DNA from: Lachnospiraceae bacterium
Lineage (GTDB): Bacteria; Bacillota_A; Clostridia; Lachnospirales; Lachnospiraceae
Direction of reading: 5' to 3'
NCBI GenBank assembly: GCA_028694115.1
Contig: JAQUUB010000008.1
Coordinates: 1 to 64,000 of the forward strand
DNA length: 64,000 bases
Position 1 is the stretch's first letter. Every line of letters begins with the position of its first letter. Positions 29,037 through 37,476 of this stretch are shown here, piece by piece. Made by a program: the position numbers and the translations under genes. The notes under the pieces are model-generated. The model was given only the letters and a program-made list of their open reading frames with translations, was not told where the DNA came from and ran no database searches.

Positions 29037-30263
29037 CTAAAAATAAACAATTTCCACTTCTTTATCTTCCCATGTTTGTAGTTTTACATGTATCTCATCA
29101 CTTTCTACGATATAATGGGATAAGAGCGGTATTTTTCCTAATCCATGAGGTGCATTCAAAATATATTGTGGGATTGCCAAACCAGAAGTATGACCTCGTA
29201 AATATTTCATAATAGATAGACCTTTCTCTACGGTGATTTGAAAATGTCCTGTTCCAACCACCTGCTTAGGATGGAAAATATAGTATGGTTTGACTCTTGC
29301 ACGCAATAGATTTTCATTTAAAAGCTGTACAATAAATTTATCATCATTAATTCCTTTTAAAAACACCATTTGATTTCCTAAAGGAATTCCTGCATTTGCC
29401 AGTTTTTCACATGCCTTAATAGAGTCTCTTGTCAATTCTCTTGGATGATTAAATTGTAAATTAATATAGAGTGGATGGTACTTTTTTAGCATTTCACACA
29501 AATCATCCGTAATACGTTGTGGCATTGTAACAGGTACTCTTGTGCCTAACCGAATAATTTCAACGTGTGGAATTTTGTGAAGTTCTGAAACCACATATTC
29601 TAATGTATCATCACTCAAAAGCAGGGCGTCTCCTCCTGTAACAAGCACGTCCCTAATTTCACTGTTATTTGCTATATATGCAATTGCTTCATTTAACTGT
29701 TCCGTTGTTTTTGTGCGATCGCACTCACCAATCAATCTTCTTCTCTGACAATGTCTGCAAAACATGGCACATGCACTTGTAACGTTAATAATCAAACGAT
29801 TGGGATATCTTCTGGTAATACAAGCTGCTGGATTGGTATGTTCCTCATCCATCGGATCCTCTTCACCTTCTGTATCGTTCTCTTCTATTGACGGTATCGC
29901 CATCTGGTTAATTGGATAATTCCTATTTTCAAAATCCATTAAGGATAAATAGTAAGGTGTTGTTGCCCAACGGTACTTCTTTCCAACATCTCTAATCGTA
30001 TCTCTTTCATTCTCTGGTATATTAATAAAAGAAAATAATGATTCCAAATCACTAATTCTATTTTTTAACTGCCAATGCCAATCCTCCCAATCTTCATCGG
30101 TAGCATGTAAATATTCCATAATTCTCTGCTTTTGAAACTCTTCCTTTTTTACCATTATGGGATCTGTTGCCAACGGGTAGCTTTCTTTAAACTGCATATA
30201 CTCAGTGATTGAATTTTTCAGTTCCTGGGCCCTCATAAGTGATACTTTTCTTTTTTCGTCCAA
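29037..30263 (-). CDS. eam: Glutamate 2,3-aminomutase (KamA family)
   Basis: Radical SAM, PLP-dependent aminomutase of the lysine 2,3-aminomutase family. The cluster motif is SACAMFCRHC (C165, C169, C172 with this start), and the PLP lysine is K377 in NAPHGLGKIP. Two Asp residues that hold the side-chain amine of lysine in lysine 2,3-aminomutase are replaced by Lys333 (FHPKQVVG) and Asn370 (YILNAPHG). These are the changes reported for the clostridial glutamate 2,3-aminomutase, which makes beta-glutamate, an osmolyte. I chose TTG at 30263, which has GGAGGG at good distance; a frame reaches 30290. It stands alone between the chemoreceptor and the SGNH gene. Confidence 0.85.
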   Translation of the reverse strand: MDEKRKVSLMRAQELKNSITEYMQFKESYPLATDPIMVKKEEFQKQRIMEYLHATDEDWEDWHWQLKNRISDLESLFSFINIPENERDTIRDVGKKYRWATTPYYLSLMDFENRNYPINQMAIPSIEENDTEGEEDPMDEEHTNPAACITRRYPNRLIINVTSACAMFCRHCQRRRLIGECDRTKTTEQLNEAIAYIANNSEIRDVLVTGGDALLLSDDTLEYVVSELHKIPHVEIIRLGTRVPVTMPQRITDDLCEMLKKYHPLYINLQFNHPRELTRDSIKACEKLANAGIPLGNQMVFLKGINDDKFIVQLLNENLLRARVKPYYIFHPKQVVGTGHFQITVEKGLSIMKYLRGHTSGLAIPQYILNAPHGLGKIPLLSHYIVESDEIHVKLQTWEDKEVEIVYF

Positions 30264-30312
30264 ATCTATCCCTCCATTTATGCTACTCAACGCGTTGCAA
30301 TGCTGACTTAAA

Positions 30313-31368
30313 TTATAAGCCTAAGCTCTTCCGTTTTTCCTCATATTTTTTCATTCCAACAGCCTTATTAACTTCGTATCTCTCTAATTTTTTATCCCAA
30401 ATATCTTGATATTTTTTATCGTGAGAATGGTTCTTAATATCATACTGCTCTGTAATGTATGCTCCCAAAAACTTGCTAAAGACTTCGGCTCCCACCACAT
30501 TTAAATGACTTCCATCATCCACATAATGCAATCTCAAATTATTACCCATCTGCACCTTATAGTTATCGAAATTAGTGTATTTGATTCCTTTTGACGATGC
30601 ATACTGAGATAACATTTCATCATATTCATCATACCAGTTATTTACATAAGTAGGTGTTTTCATTAATAATAATGGAACATTTTTTTCCTTACAAAGCTCC
30701 GTGATTTTATCAAGATACTCCCATGCTTTTTGGGGAAACTCGTAGTTTTCTTTGGCTTCTTTTTCATAGATTATCTGCTCTTCTGGTATATCAAATTGCA
30801 TAATATATCCATCATATGTTACTTCCGGCATCCGAAACGTATATTGCAAATCTTTAGCAGTCAGCTCTTTCCAACGTGAATGGTACCGAAAAATAGGAAA
30901 TAGGTAAGTAATTGGTTCTTCCTCCCCCATTGAAGCCTTGATACAATTCCATTTGCTCGTAGAAAGTCTCATTCCATCAATAGCTTTACGGTTTGATGGC
31001 TCTTCCACAAACTCTTCACCATATTTCATAAAGCTCATATCTACTAGAATTAAGTCTGGTGTTTCTGTTTTTAACGCATCCTCCATTAGATAATACGATT
31101 GCCATAATGTCTGTGACGCATTTGCCCTGGTATAAGATGTAAAACCGTATTCTTTCCATAAAAAGTCTGGTGAAATTGCATTGTATACGGTACTTGATCC
31201 AAATGCCAGAACATCTAACTTTGTCTTTTGTAAATAAAATTCCTGTGTTACACATCCATCCTGATTATCTTCTACATACTTTGGCATAAATAAACGATTG
31301 ATAAAAACAATCATTCCTAAGATAAACAAAATCCTTATGCAGTTAATCAGTATCTTCTTGTATTTCAT
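30313..31368 (-). CDS. Membrane-anchored SGNH hydrolase-like protein (DltD-like)
   Basis: The N-terminal membrane anchor (IRILFILGMIVFINRLFM) precedes an extracellular SGNH-type domain: GSSTVYNAISP holds the nucleophile Ser, DLILVDMSFMKYG the middle block, and DDGSHLNVVGAEVFSKFL the Asp-His pair. Proteins of this type pair with MBOAT acyltransferases (AlgX, DltD) and finish transfer of an acyl or aminoacyl group to a cell-surface polymer. It is 14 bases after the MBOAT gene and last in its operon. Sequence similarity to classical DltD is weak, so the function is by context. Confidence 0.75.
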   Translation of the reverse strand: MKYKKILINCIRILFILGMIVFINRLFMPKYVEDNQDGCVTQEFYLQKTKLDVLAFGSSTVYNAISPDFLWKEYGFTSYTRANASQTLWQSYYLMEDALKTETPDLILVDMSFMKYGEEFVEEPSNRKAIDGMRLSTSKWNCIKASMGEEEPITYLFPIFRYHSRWKELTAKDLQYTFRMPEVTYDGYIMQFDIPEEQIIYEKEAKENYEFPQKAWEYLDKITELCKEKNVPLLLMKTPTYVNNWYDEYDEMLSQYASSKGIKYTNFDNYKVQMGNNLRLHYVDDGSHLNVVGAEVFSKFLGAYITEQYDIKNHSHDKKYQDIWDKKLERYEVNKAVGMKKYEEKRKSLGL

Positions 31369-31382
31369 GTATCTTTTCCCCG

Positions 31383-32978
31383 CTAAAATTGAAGGTATAT
31401 AAAGGAACGTGCATCATAACCCATTCCGTAGGAACCATAAATCACAACGCCTAAAACAAGTGCTGTCATAATAGCCCATCTTACTGGTAGCTTTGTATTC
31501 ATAATACGTTTTCGAATACTTCCCTTTCTTTGAAGCATGCTGATAGAAAATACAATAAAGCAGGCGACAACTGCAACTTCTAGTTCCTGTAGGGGAAGTC
31601 CTAATGATTCAATTGTTGCAAGATTAATAGAAAAGAAATTATGAAAGACTCCACGCATAATAGATAATGCTTCTTTGACCCCTCCACTCGCAATATCAAA
31701 AACTCTTAAAAAAGCCATAATCCAAAATGTTCTAACAATACGAAATACCTTTTGGACGGTACCTCCTTGTCTGAAAGGAAGGCGCTCATTTACTATTTTA
31801 TACAAAGGTTCCAACTCTGTACTAATGCATAGAATAACGCAATTTAGTAAGCCCCATACAATATATCTCCATTCAGCCCCATGCCATAATCCTGTAGTAA
31901 ACCAGACAATGAACATAGAAATATAGATAGGAACTTTTTTCCCAAGAGTATCATTAATATGATTACGAATCCATTTTCCAAAATGAATCGTCCATTTCGC
32001 TATGGAAAGTGGATAAAAAATATAATCCTTAAACCATGTACCAAGTGTAATATGCCATCTACGCCAATATTCTGCTACTGATTTTGAAAAAAATGGTCTC
32101 TCAAAATTAGCTGGCATTTCAATTCCAAACATCCTGGCAACACCAAGCGTTATATCGATACCACCCGAAAAATCACCGTAAATCTGCATCGAATAAAAGA
32201 AAATTGCCAAAAGAATATAACTACCATCTAGGTCTTTATAAGAAGCTACCGTATTACCAACGTATACCGCTACTCGGTCTGCGATAACAAGTTTCTTAAA
32301 AAGGCCCCACATTATCTGATAGAAGCCACAAATGATATTATCCCAGTTGAATTTGTGCCCTTCAAATAACTGATTTCCTATTTGATCATATCTGCTGATG
32401 GGTCCTTGTATAATCTGTGGAAAAAAAGAAATAAAAAGTGATATTTTTCCAAAATGGCGTTCCCCTTCGTATTTTCCATAGTAGATATCAATGAGATATC
32501 CCATTGACTGGAAGGTATAAAAAGAAATTCCAAGCGGTAAAATCAAATGATAAAAATTAAAATAATTGGTGTTTTGAAATGCAGTTAACCGAAACCAATT
32601 TATATTTGCTATCACGAAATTAGCATACTTAATAAAGGCTAAAATACCAAAATTTAAAAGTAAGCAAAGAACTAGTATTGTCTTTTGCTGCTTCTTCATC
32701 TTCGCCTTATATGCTTTTTTATCTTCTTTTGTTAAATTCTGCTTATGTTCTTTTAGATATTCTTTTTGCTTGTTCAGATTATTAGATATCCCTAATCCTG
32801 CGAAATAGGTGGTTACAGTAGTTAACATAACATATAAAATGTACTTATTGCAGGCTAAGAAATAAAAGATATAGCTTGATAAAAGTAAAATCACCCATCT
32901 GAACTTTTGAGGTAAAATATAGTAAAGCAGCAAACATAATAAAACAAATGCCACAAAACTATAGGATACAAATGACAT
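31383..32978 (-). CDS. MBOAT family O-acyltransferase
   Basis: Polytopic membrane acyltransferase of the AlgI/DltB type, 531 residues with about eleven hydrophobic segments. The N-terminus begins with FVSYSFVAFVLLCLLLYYILP; SFYTFQSMGYLIDIYYGK, FFPQIIQGPISRYDQ and the putative catalytic His region WFTTGLWHGAEWRYIVWGLLN are conserved family blocks. It carries the activated group from a cytoplasmic carrier protein to the outside. It lies 6 bases after the carrier-protein gene. AlgI-like length (over 500 residues) is longer than typical DltB (about 400). Confidence 0.92.
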   Translation of the reverse strand: MSFVSYSFVAFVLLCLLLYYILPQKFRWVILLLSSYIFYFLACNKYILYVMLTTVTTYFAGLGISNNLNKQKEYLKEHKQNLTKEDKKAYKAKMKKQQKTILVLCLLLNFGILAFIKYANFVIANINWFRLTAFQNTNYFNFYHLILPLGISFYTFQSMGYLIDIYYGKYEGERHFGKISLFISFFPQIIQGPISRYDQIGNQLFEGHKFNWDNIICGFYQIMWGLFKKLVIADRVAVYVGNTVASYKDLDGSYILLAIFFYSMQIYGDFSGGIDITLGVARMFGIEMPANFERPFFSKSVAEYWRRWHITLGTWFKDYIFYPLSIAKWTIHFGKWIRNHINDTLGKKVPIYISMFIVWFTTGLWHGAEWRYIVWGLLNCVILCISTELEPLYKIVNERLPFRQGGTVQKVFRIVRTFWIMAFLRVFDIASGGVKEALSIMRGVFHNFFSINLATIESLGLPLQELEVAVVACFIVFSISMLQRKGSIRKRIMNTKLPVRWAIMTALVLGVVIYGSYGMGYDARSFIYLQF

Positions 32979-32984
32979 GAATCT

Positions 32985-33212
32985 TTACTCCTCCTCTAGC
33001 CGGGTTACCAAATTCAAAATAGCCTCTGCTGAATTAAAGTTCTCTGGTACCATATGTTCTGCGCCAATTTCTACATCAAATTCATCCATTAGTTCGCCTA
33101 CTAAAGTTACAATATCAAAGGAATCTAAAATTCTTTGATCTATTAATCCCTTTTCTGTTTCAAAATTCACCTCAGGATGTAATCCTTTTAAAATATTAAT
33201 AATTGCTTCCAT
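32985..33212 (-). CDS. Acyl/aminoacyl carrier protein (DltC-like)
   Basis: Small acidic carrier protein of 75 residues with the phosphopantetheine serine in RILDSFDIVTLVGEL. The sequence around it, ending in FDVEIGAEHMVPENFNSAEAIL, matches the four-helix carrier fold and resembles DltC. It lies between the adenylation enzyme and the MBOAT transporter, so it probably carries the activated group. The ribosome site AAAGGA precedes ATG. DltC usually holds D-alanine; here the cargo is not known. Confidence 0.88.
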   Translation of the reverse strand: MEAIINILKGLHPEVNFETEKGLIDQRILDSFDIVTLVGELMDEFDVEIGAEHMVPENFNSAEAILNLVTRLEEE

Positions 33213-33224
33213 ATCATTTCCTTT

Positions 33225-34745
33225 CTATCCTAAATAGGCATCTTGTAATTTCACTCGGTCTACTTTCCCACTTAAATTAAGTGGCATCTCGTCAAGTTTA
33301 TACAATACATTTGGTATCATATACCTTGGGAGCTTTTCTTTCAACCCCTCAATCACAGATGTATTATTATATTCTTCTCCAACATATATTAAAATTATTT
33401 TATTCTTTTCTTTTTGGAAGAGACAGCAAGCATTTTTAATACCATGGAGAGAATTCACGGCTGCTTCGATTTCCCCAAGTTCAATACGGTGTCCCATATG
33501 TTTTATCTGAAAATCTTTTCTAGAAGCAAATACGAACTCACCATATTGATTGTAGGATGCTAAATCCCCTGTTTTATAAATTATTTCTGGATAGTCCTTA
33601 TTTAATGGATTTTGTACAAAAACTTCTTTTGTTTTTTCTGGTGAGTGGTAATAACCATGTGCTAAACACGTTCCCTTAACACAGATTTCCCCAATCTTTC
33701 CGATTTGGTCGCTCTGAATCAGTTTTTCCTCTTCATCTAGTAAGAATACTCCACTATTTCCAAATGCTTTCCCAATTGGAATTATTTCTGTGTCTTCAAA
33801 TTCTCTGTCCACAATATAATATGTACAGACACCCGTTATTTCTGTTGGTCCGTATATTTGTATGAAAATTGCCTCTTTATAAAAAGATCTCCAATAATTA
33901 TAACATTTCGTGGGCATTGCCTCTGCTCCAAAAATTATTTTTCTAAGATGTCCAGGCTTACATGATTTAAGTGCCCGAAAGGTTGATACCATATTAAGTG
34001 CAGAAGGCACCCAGCGGATTGTTGTAATTTCTTTTTCCTCTAAAAATTGAAGAAGTTTTAACGGCATAGAGAAATGAGCTAATGGTACAATGTGCATTGT
34101 TCCACCCATCTTTAAGGTGCAATAAATATCAATCAATGATGCATCAAAGTAAAAGGGGGCCTGATTTGCAATTACATCCTCTGAGGTAATGCCAGCTTCT
34201 TCACAAAAGTGCTCCATGTAGTCTATGAGAGCCCGATGGGGTACTACAACTCCCTTTGGTATTCCTGTTGAACCTGATGTATACAAAACATACGCTGGAT
34301 CTGTATCTAGCATTTTTGAGCGGACTACACTCAATTCTTCTTCGCCAATGCTTAATATTCTCAATTCCTCAAATTTCAAAAGCCTAGCCTCACCCTTAAT
34401 CTCTTTTGCAGACTCAAAATTTTCTTCATCACAGATAATGGCTATCGGATTTAAATGATTCATAATCAAATCAACTCGTTCTTTTGGCATAGCTGTATCC
34501 ATCGGAACATAAAAACTTCCACTATATAAAACGCCTAAGAAAGCCGCAATATCTTTTGGTCCCTTACTCATATAAACAACAATGGGACCCCTTCTGTTAT
34601 TCTGTTTAATTAACCCAGTACCAATTGATTTTGCCATCTCCAGAAGCTCAGAATACGAAATTTCTAATTCTTCATCTGCATATGCACATTTTTGTGGAAA
34701 CTTCTTAGCAGATTGTTCTAAATATTCTACAATATTGGTTATCAT
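33225..34745 (-). CDS. Amino-acid adenylation enzyme (DltA-like ligase)
   Basis: ANL-family ligase that activates an amino acid as an adenylate and loads it on a carrier protein. Core motifs are clear: A3 YTSGSTGIPKG, A4 FYFDASLIDIY, A5 QIYGPTEITG, A7 YKTGDLASY and A10 NLSGKVDR with the catalytic Lys. The A4 Asp (FDAS) that binds the amino group in amino-acid-activating members is kept, which favours an amino acid over a fatty acid. Length of 506 is as in DltA. It is separated from the peptidase gene by 6 bases and precedes the carrier by 12. Classical dltA is followed by dltB; here the order is ligase, carrier, MBOAT, SGNH. Confidence 0.85.
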   Translation of the reverse strand: MITNIVEYLEQSAKKFPQKCAYADEELEISYSELLEMAKSIGTGLIKQNNRRGPIVVYMSKGPKDIAAFLGVLYSGSFYVPMDTAMPKERVDLIMNHLNPIAIICDEENFESAKEIKGEARLLKFEELRILSIGEEELSVVRSKMLDTDPAYVLYTSGSTGIPKGVVVPHRALIDYMEHFCEEAGITSEDVIANQAPFYFDASLIDIYCTLKMGGTMHIVPLAHFSMPLKLLQFLEEKEITTIRWVPSALNMVSTFRALKSCKPGHLRKIIFGAEAMPTKCYNYWRSFYKEAIFIQIYGPTEITGVCTYYIVDREFEDTEIIPIGKAFGNSGVFLLDEEEKLIQSDQIGKIGEICVKGTCLAHGYYHSPEKTKEVFVQNPLNKDYPEIIYKTGDLASYNQYGEFVFASRKDFQIKHMGHRIELGEIEAAVNSLHGIKNACCLFQKEKNKIILIYVGEEYNNTSVIEGLKEKLPRYMIPNVLYKLDEMPLNLSGKVDRVKLQDAYLG

Positions 34746-34751
34746 ATCGTG

Positions 34752-35303
34752 TCACCTTCCCCTTAGCATTCGATCCCTTTGTTTCCAATCTGGTAAGAAA
34801 CGACTCATGTTATCCTTGAAATCCATACCATGCCCTGCTACTAATAAGTGATTCATTTCATGAACAATAATATATTCAAGACATTCATCTGGGAATTTCG
34901 CCAGATTTAAACTAATCCAGATTCTATGTGCTATTCTATTACAGCTTCCCCAACGGGTTGTCATGTTTTTAATATGATACTCATACACTTCAACACCCAT
35001 GATTGGCTGCCACTTCTGTATAAAATAGGGGATTTTTTCATTCAGGATTTTTCTATACTCACTTATTATTCCTTTGTCCACTTCTTTTATTTGATTTTGT
35101 TTAGGCATCCGCTCCATGATCTTTTGTTTCTCGCAAATCCAGTTTTCTCGATTTTTGATAAATTCTAAGAGATATTCATTTGTAATTCTCTTAGGAGATG
35201 ATAAATAAATCCGCCCATCAGGATAAATTCTTAAATGAATATTTTTTATATTCTTTTTTTCTATTTCTATTTCTAAATCATGATATTTTACAATTGTTAT
35301 CAC
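34752..35303 (-). CDS. YgjP-type zinc metallopeptidase
   Basis: Protein of the DUF45/YgjP family. The zinc site is in YIIVHEMNHLLVAGHGMDFKD (HExxH plus a downstream His), preceded by the family block TRWGSCNRIAHRIWISLNLAKFP. Start GTG at 35303 has GGAG within the stop region of the small upstream gene, which suggests coupling. Length is 183 residues, short for YgjP (about 170-240). It is not a normal partner of dlt-type genes, so its presence in this operon is of interest. No signal peptide, so cytoplasmic. Confidence 0.88.
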   Translation of the reverse strand: MITIVKYHDLEIEIEKKNIKNIHLRIYPDGRIYLSSPKRITNEYLLEFIKNRENWICEKQKIMERMPKQNQIKEVDKGIISEYRKILNEKIPYFIQKWQPIMGVEVYEYHIKNMTTRWGSCNRIAHRIWISLNLAKFPDECLEYIIVHEMNHLLVAGHGMDFKDNMSRFLPDWKQRDRMLRGR

Positions 35304-35306
35304 TGT

Positions 35307-35480
35307 TTACTCCACTATATTGTACTGTAGAAACTCATAAGCAAGTCTTGTTCCTTCCACTATTTCAGCTGGAAGCAATGCCCTTGCGACAAGTTTTAGT
35401 TCGTCTGATGATGCTTCTATATTCTTTAGATATGCGTAGTCTCCATCAATTTTTTCAACGATATACTCAAAAGATTTCAT
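35307..35480 (-). CDS. Small DUF3006-like protein, 57 aa
   Basis: Short gene with a good ribosome site (GGAG, nine bases before ATG). The product begins MKSFEYIVEKIDGDYAYL and has an LVARALLPAEIVEG block. This pattern of a short beta-rich protein with I-D-G-D and L-L-P resembles DUF3006-type proteins; that assignment is from memory and tentative. Its stop lies 4 bases before the GTG of the peptidase, so it opens the operon. It has the promoter at 35552-35580. Confidence 0.7.
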   Translation of the reverse strand: MKSFEYIVEKIDGDYAYLKNIEASSDELKLVARALLPAEIVEGTRLAYEFLQYNIVE

Positions 35481-35551
35481 ATTATTTCTCCATTAGCATT
35501 AATTTTTCTTACATTGTTTTACCATTGATTAAAATCTGTAACTCCTATGAA

Positions 35552-35580
35552 ATTATATACTAAAATAACACTTATGGCAA
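35552..35580 (-). promoter_or_regulatory. Promoter of the dlt-like operon
   Basis: On the minus strand TTGCCA (35575-35580) and TATAAT (35552-35557) are separated by 17 bases. It lies just after the greA stop and 72 bases before the small gene. Confidence 0.75.
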
Positions 35581-35597
35581 TTCTTAACAGAACGTAA

Positions 35598-36101
35598 TTA
35601 AAATCCTTTGATTTGATCATTTGAATCATCTGTAGTTTTTTGTATGGATTTTATTATGATATAATATCCATAAGAATCACTGACCTTAATGTAGATTTTA
35701 TCATTTACTTTATGTCCTAAAATTGCTTTTCCCAAGGGAGATTCAATGCTTATATAACCCTTCATTGAATTCCCACGGATTGAAGTAACTAATTTATAGG
35801 TTTCTATCATCTGATCCTCTTCAAAAAGAATTTCTATCTGGTTATTCATACCAATCTCGTCTTCTTTTGATTCATCCTCTAAAATATCAGCGAATTTTAA
35901 CATTTTTTCTAAATATCGAATTCTACCTTCATTCTGATTTTTGTACTTCTTGGCAGCATAATATTCAAAGTTTTCACTAAGATCACCTTGCGCTCTTGCT
36001 TCTTTTACAGCCTCAATTGCTTCTTTTCGAATAACTAGTTTTCGATTCTCAATTTCTTTTTCTATTTTTTCCACATCACTTTTTGTTAATTTTTCCTGCA
36101 T
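35598..36101 (-). CDS. greA: Transcription elongation factor GreA family
   Basis: Cleavage factor that rescues backtracked RNA polymerase. The N-terminal coiled coil carries the acidic tip in AQGDLSENFEYYAAKKYKN (canonical GDLSENAEYHAAKE), and the C-terminal FKBP-like domain includes SPLGKAILGHKVND. Length of 167 is close to the usual 158. The Phe in place of Ala in the tip (ENFEY) and the rather divergent C-terminus suggest a second GreA-type paralogue, so another greA may exist elsewhere. Confidence 0.85.
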   Translation of the reverse strand: MQEKLTKSDVEKIEKEIENRKLVIRKEAIEAVKEARAQGDLSENFEYYAAKKYKNQNEGRIRYLEKMLKFADILEDESKEDEIGMNNQIEILFEEDQMIETYKLVTSIRGNSMKGYISIESPLGKAILGHKVNDKIYIKVSDSYGYYIIIKSIQKTTDDSNDQIKGF

Positions 36102-36194
36102 ACTATAAAGTTTCCTCTCTCTATGTATAGTCTCTCTTTTATTTTCACAAACTAGATACTATAATAAAATTGCTTAAATTTAGGAGGTAATCCC

Positions 36195-36491
36195 ATGAAT
36201 GAAACAGACACCTATAAAAAAATCTTACCCATGAGTGCACTTGATGATATTCCAACTGCAAAAGCAGATGCAAAAGCGATTGTGGCCCTTGTGAAAAATA
36301 GTGGCCATGTAACCGGCTATCAACTTTCGGATGGTCGAACAATCAGCAAAGAACAAGGTGTTGCTCTTGCAAAATCAGGTGATATCAAAGGTGTTGGTAT
36401 CGCACATCGAAATGATAATGAATATTTAAAATCTCTTCCTGATGGTAGCGAAGGTAATAATCTTTCCCATTTACCTTCTATTTCTGGCTAA
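36195..36491 (+). CDS. DUF3892 domain protein
   Basis: 98-residue protein. ADAKAIVALVKNSGHVTGYQLSDGRTISKEQGVALAKSG fits the short DUF3892 domain, a small beta-rich unit of unknown function often seen in Firmicutes. The C-terminal tail (residues 80-98) is rich in Ser, Pro and Gly. AGGAGG lies nine bases before the ATG. It is divergent from greA and ends at a terminator. Confidence 0.7.
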   Translation: MNETDTYKKILPMSALDDIPTAKADAKAIVALVKNSGHVTGYQLSDGRTISKEQGVALAKSGDIKGVGIAHRNDNEYLKSLPDGSEGNNLSHLPSISG

Positions 36492-36500
36492 CTATTTCTT

Positions 36501-36523
36501 GCCAGCCTTTTATATAGGCTGGC
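36501..36523 (+). terminator. Terminator of the DUF3892 gene
   Basis: GCCAGCC / GGCTGGC with a 9-base loop is followed by ATTTTTA. The convergent GNAT gene ends 4 bases later. Confidence 0.8.
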
Positions 36524-36527
36524 ATTT

Positions 36528-37331
36528 TTAATCATCAAGTGCCAGATTTAAATATGGAGTCTGGCTCCATTCGTGGTAACTACTCATTATTTTCAATTCT
36601 TTTTGCATCATAGAATGACAACCAAAGTGATTTGCAATCATAGATCCATATTTCGTCCTTTGATCATCAGAAATGGTAATTTCCGTTACCACTAGGATTT
36701 CATTCTTTATATTTGCCATCATTACATGTTTTTCTTCATTAATAAAAAAGGCCTGAACGCATCCCCCACCATAGAAGCATGCCTCCATAGCACACGCAAT
36801 AGAGGTTTCATCCCATTCAATATACCCTTCTTTTCCTAATCTCAAATCTCTTATTCTTTTGTATTCCTTAGGAGTTGTCGCCTCAAATTCTAATTCTACT
36901 CTTTTGTAACTTTGAGCTACAATTCTTTCTGAAATCACTTCCCTCTTATACGGGATTGCAAAATACCAGCCTAATTTCTCATAATAGCCTTGTGCTTCTT
37001 CACTTGGCACTAGCAACGATCGTCCTTTTTTTGTCACCTCATCTAGCATTTTTTTGTAAATACCTTTATTTCGAAATTTTTCTGCAGTTGCACACGCATA
37101 AATATAGTTTATAGGACTCTTTTCTATCTCATTCTCTTTTTTATCCCAGAATTTTCCTCTTATGATATGGAGCATTGCAACAATCTTTCCCTGCTCTCTC
37201 CAAACAAAAACTCCCTCTTCTGAGAAATGGTAGTGATAAAACAACTCGATATACTCCCTATCGTCTCCAAATACCGTTTGCCATAAGTCAATAAGCTCTG
37301 GTATCCACTCCTTTTTTGCCGATTCAAACAT
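36528..37331 (-). CDS. GNAT family N-acetyltransferase
   Basis: Acetyltransferase of 267 residues. The N-terminal GNAT fold includes VFVWREQGKIVAMLHIIRG and the acetyl-CoA loop CATAEKFRNKGIYKKMLDEV, where the Q/RxxGxG/A loop is EKFRNKGI. SLLVPSEEAQGYYEKLGW is also typical. A second domain of about 120 residues resembles the C-terminal part of Eis-like enzymes. No substrate can be assigned. GGGCGGCAAA precedes the ATG, a weaker ribosome site than its neighbours. Confidence 0.85.
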   Translation of the reverse strand: MFESAKKEWIPELIDLWQTVFGDDREYIELFYHYHFSEEGVFVWREQGKIVAMLHIIRGKFWDKKENEIEKSPINYIYACATAEKFRNKGIYKKMLDEVTKKGRSLLVPSEEAQGYYEKLGWYFAIPYKREVISERIVAQSYKRVELEFEATTPKEYKRIRDLRLGKEGYIEWDETSIACAMEACFYGGGCVQAFFINEEKHVMMANIKNEILVVTEITISDDQRTKYGSMIANHFGCHSMMQKELKIMSSYHEWSQTPYLNLALDD

Positions 37332-37476
37332 TTTGCCGCCCTCTCTCTCTTTTGAATTATAGCATGAACAAAAATATATTCAATCATGTGGTTCTATTTT
37401 TTACTCTATTGAATAATCTTTCAATTATAGCCAAAAATACTACATGGATTCAAATTTTTCAGGAGGTAAATAAGCA

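Noticed and set aside
35198..35563. 121-codon plus-strand frame over the small gene and peptidase start
   Set aside because: Phe/Leu-rich shadow product; the minus-strand 57-codon gene has a ribosome site, promoter and coupling to its neighbour.
36145..36342. Minus-strand frame opposite the DUF3892 gene
   Set aside because: No ribosome site and low-complexity product; the plus-strand gene has AGGAGG and a terminator.
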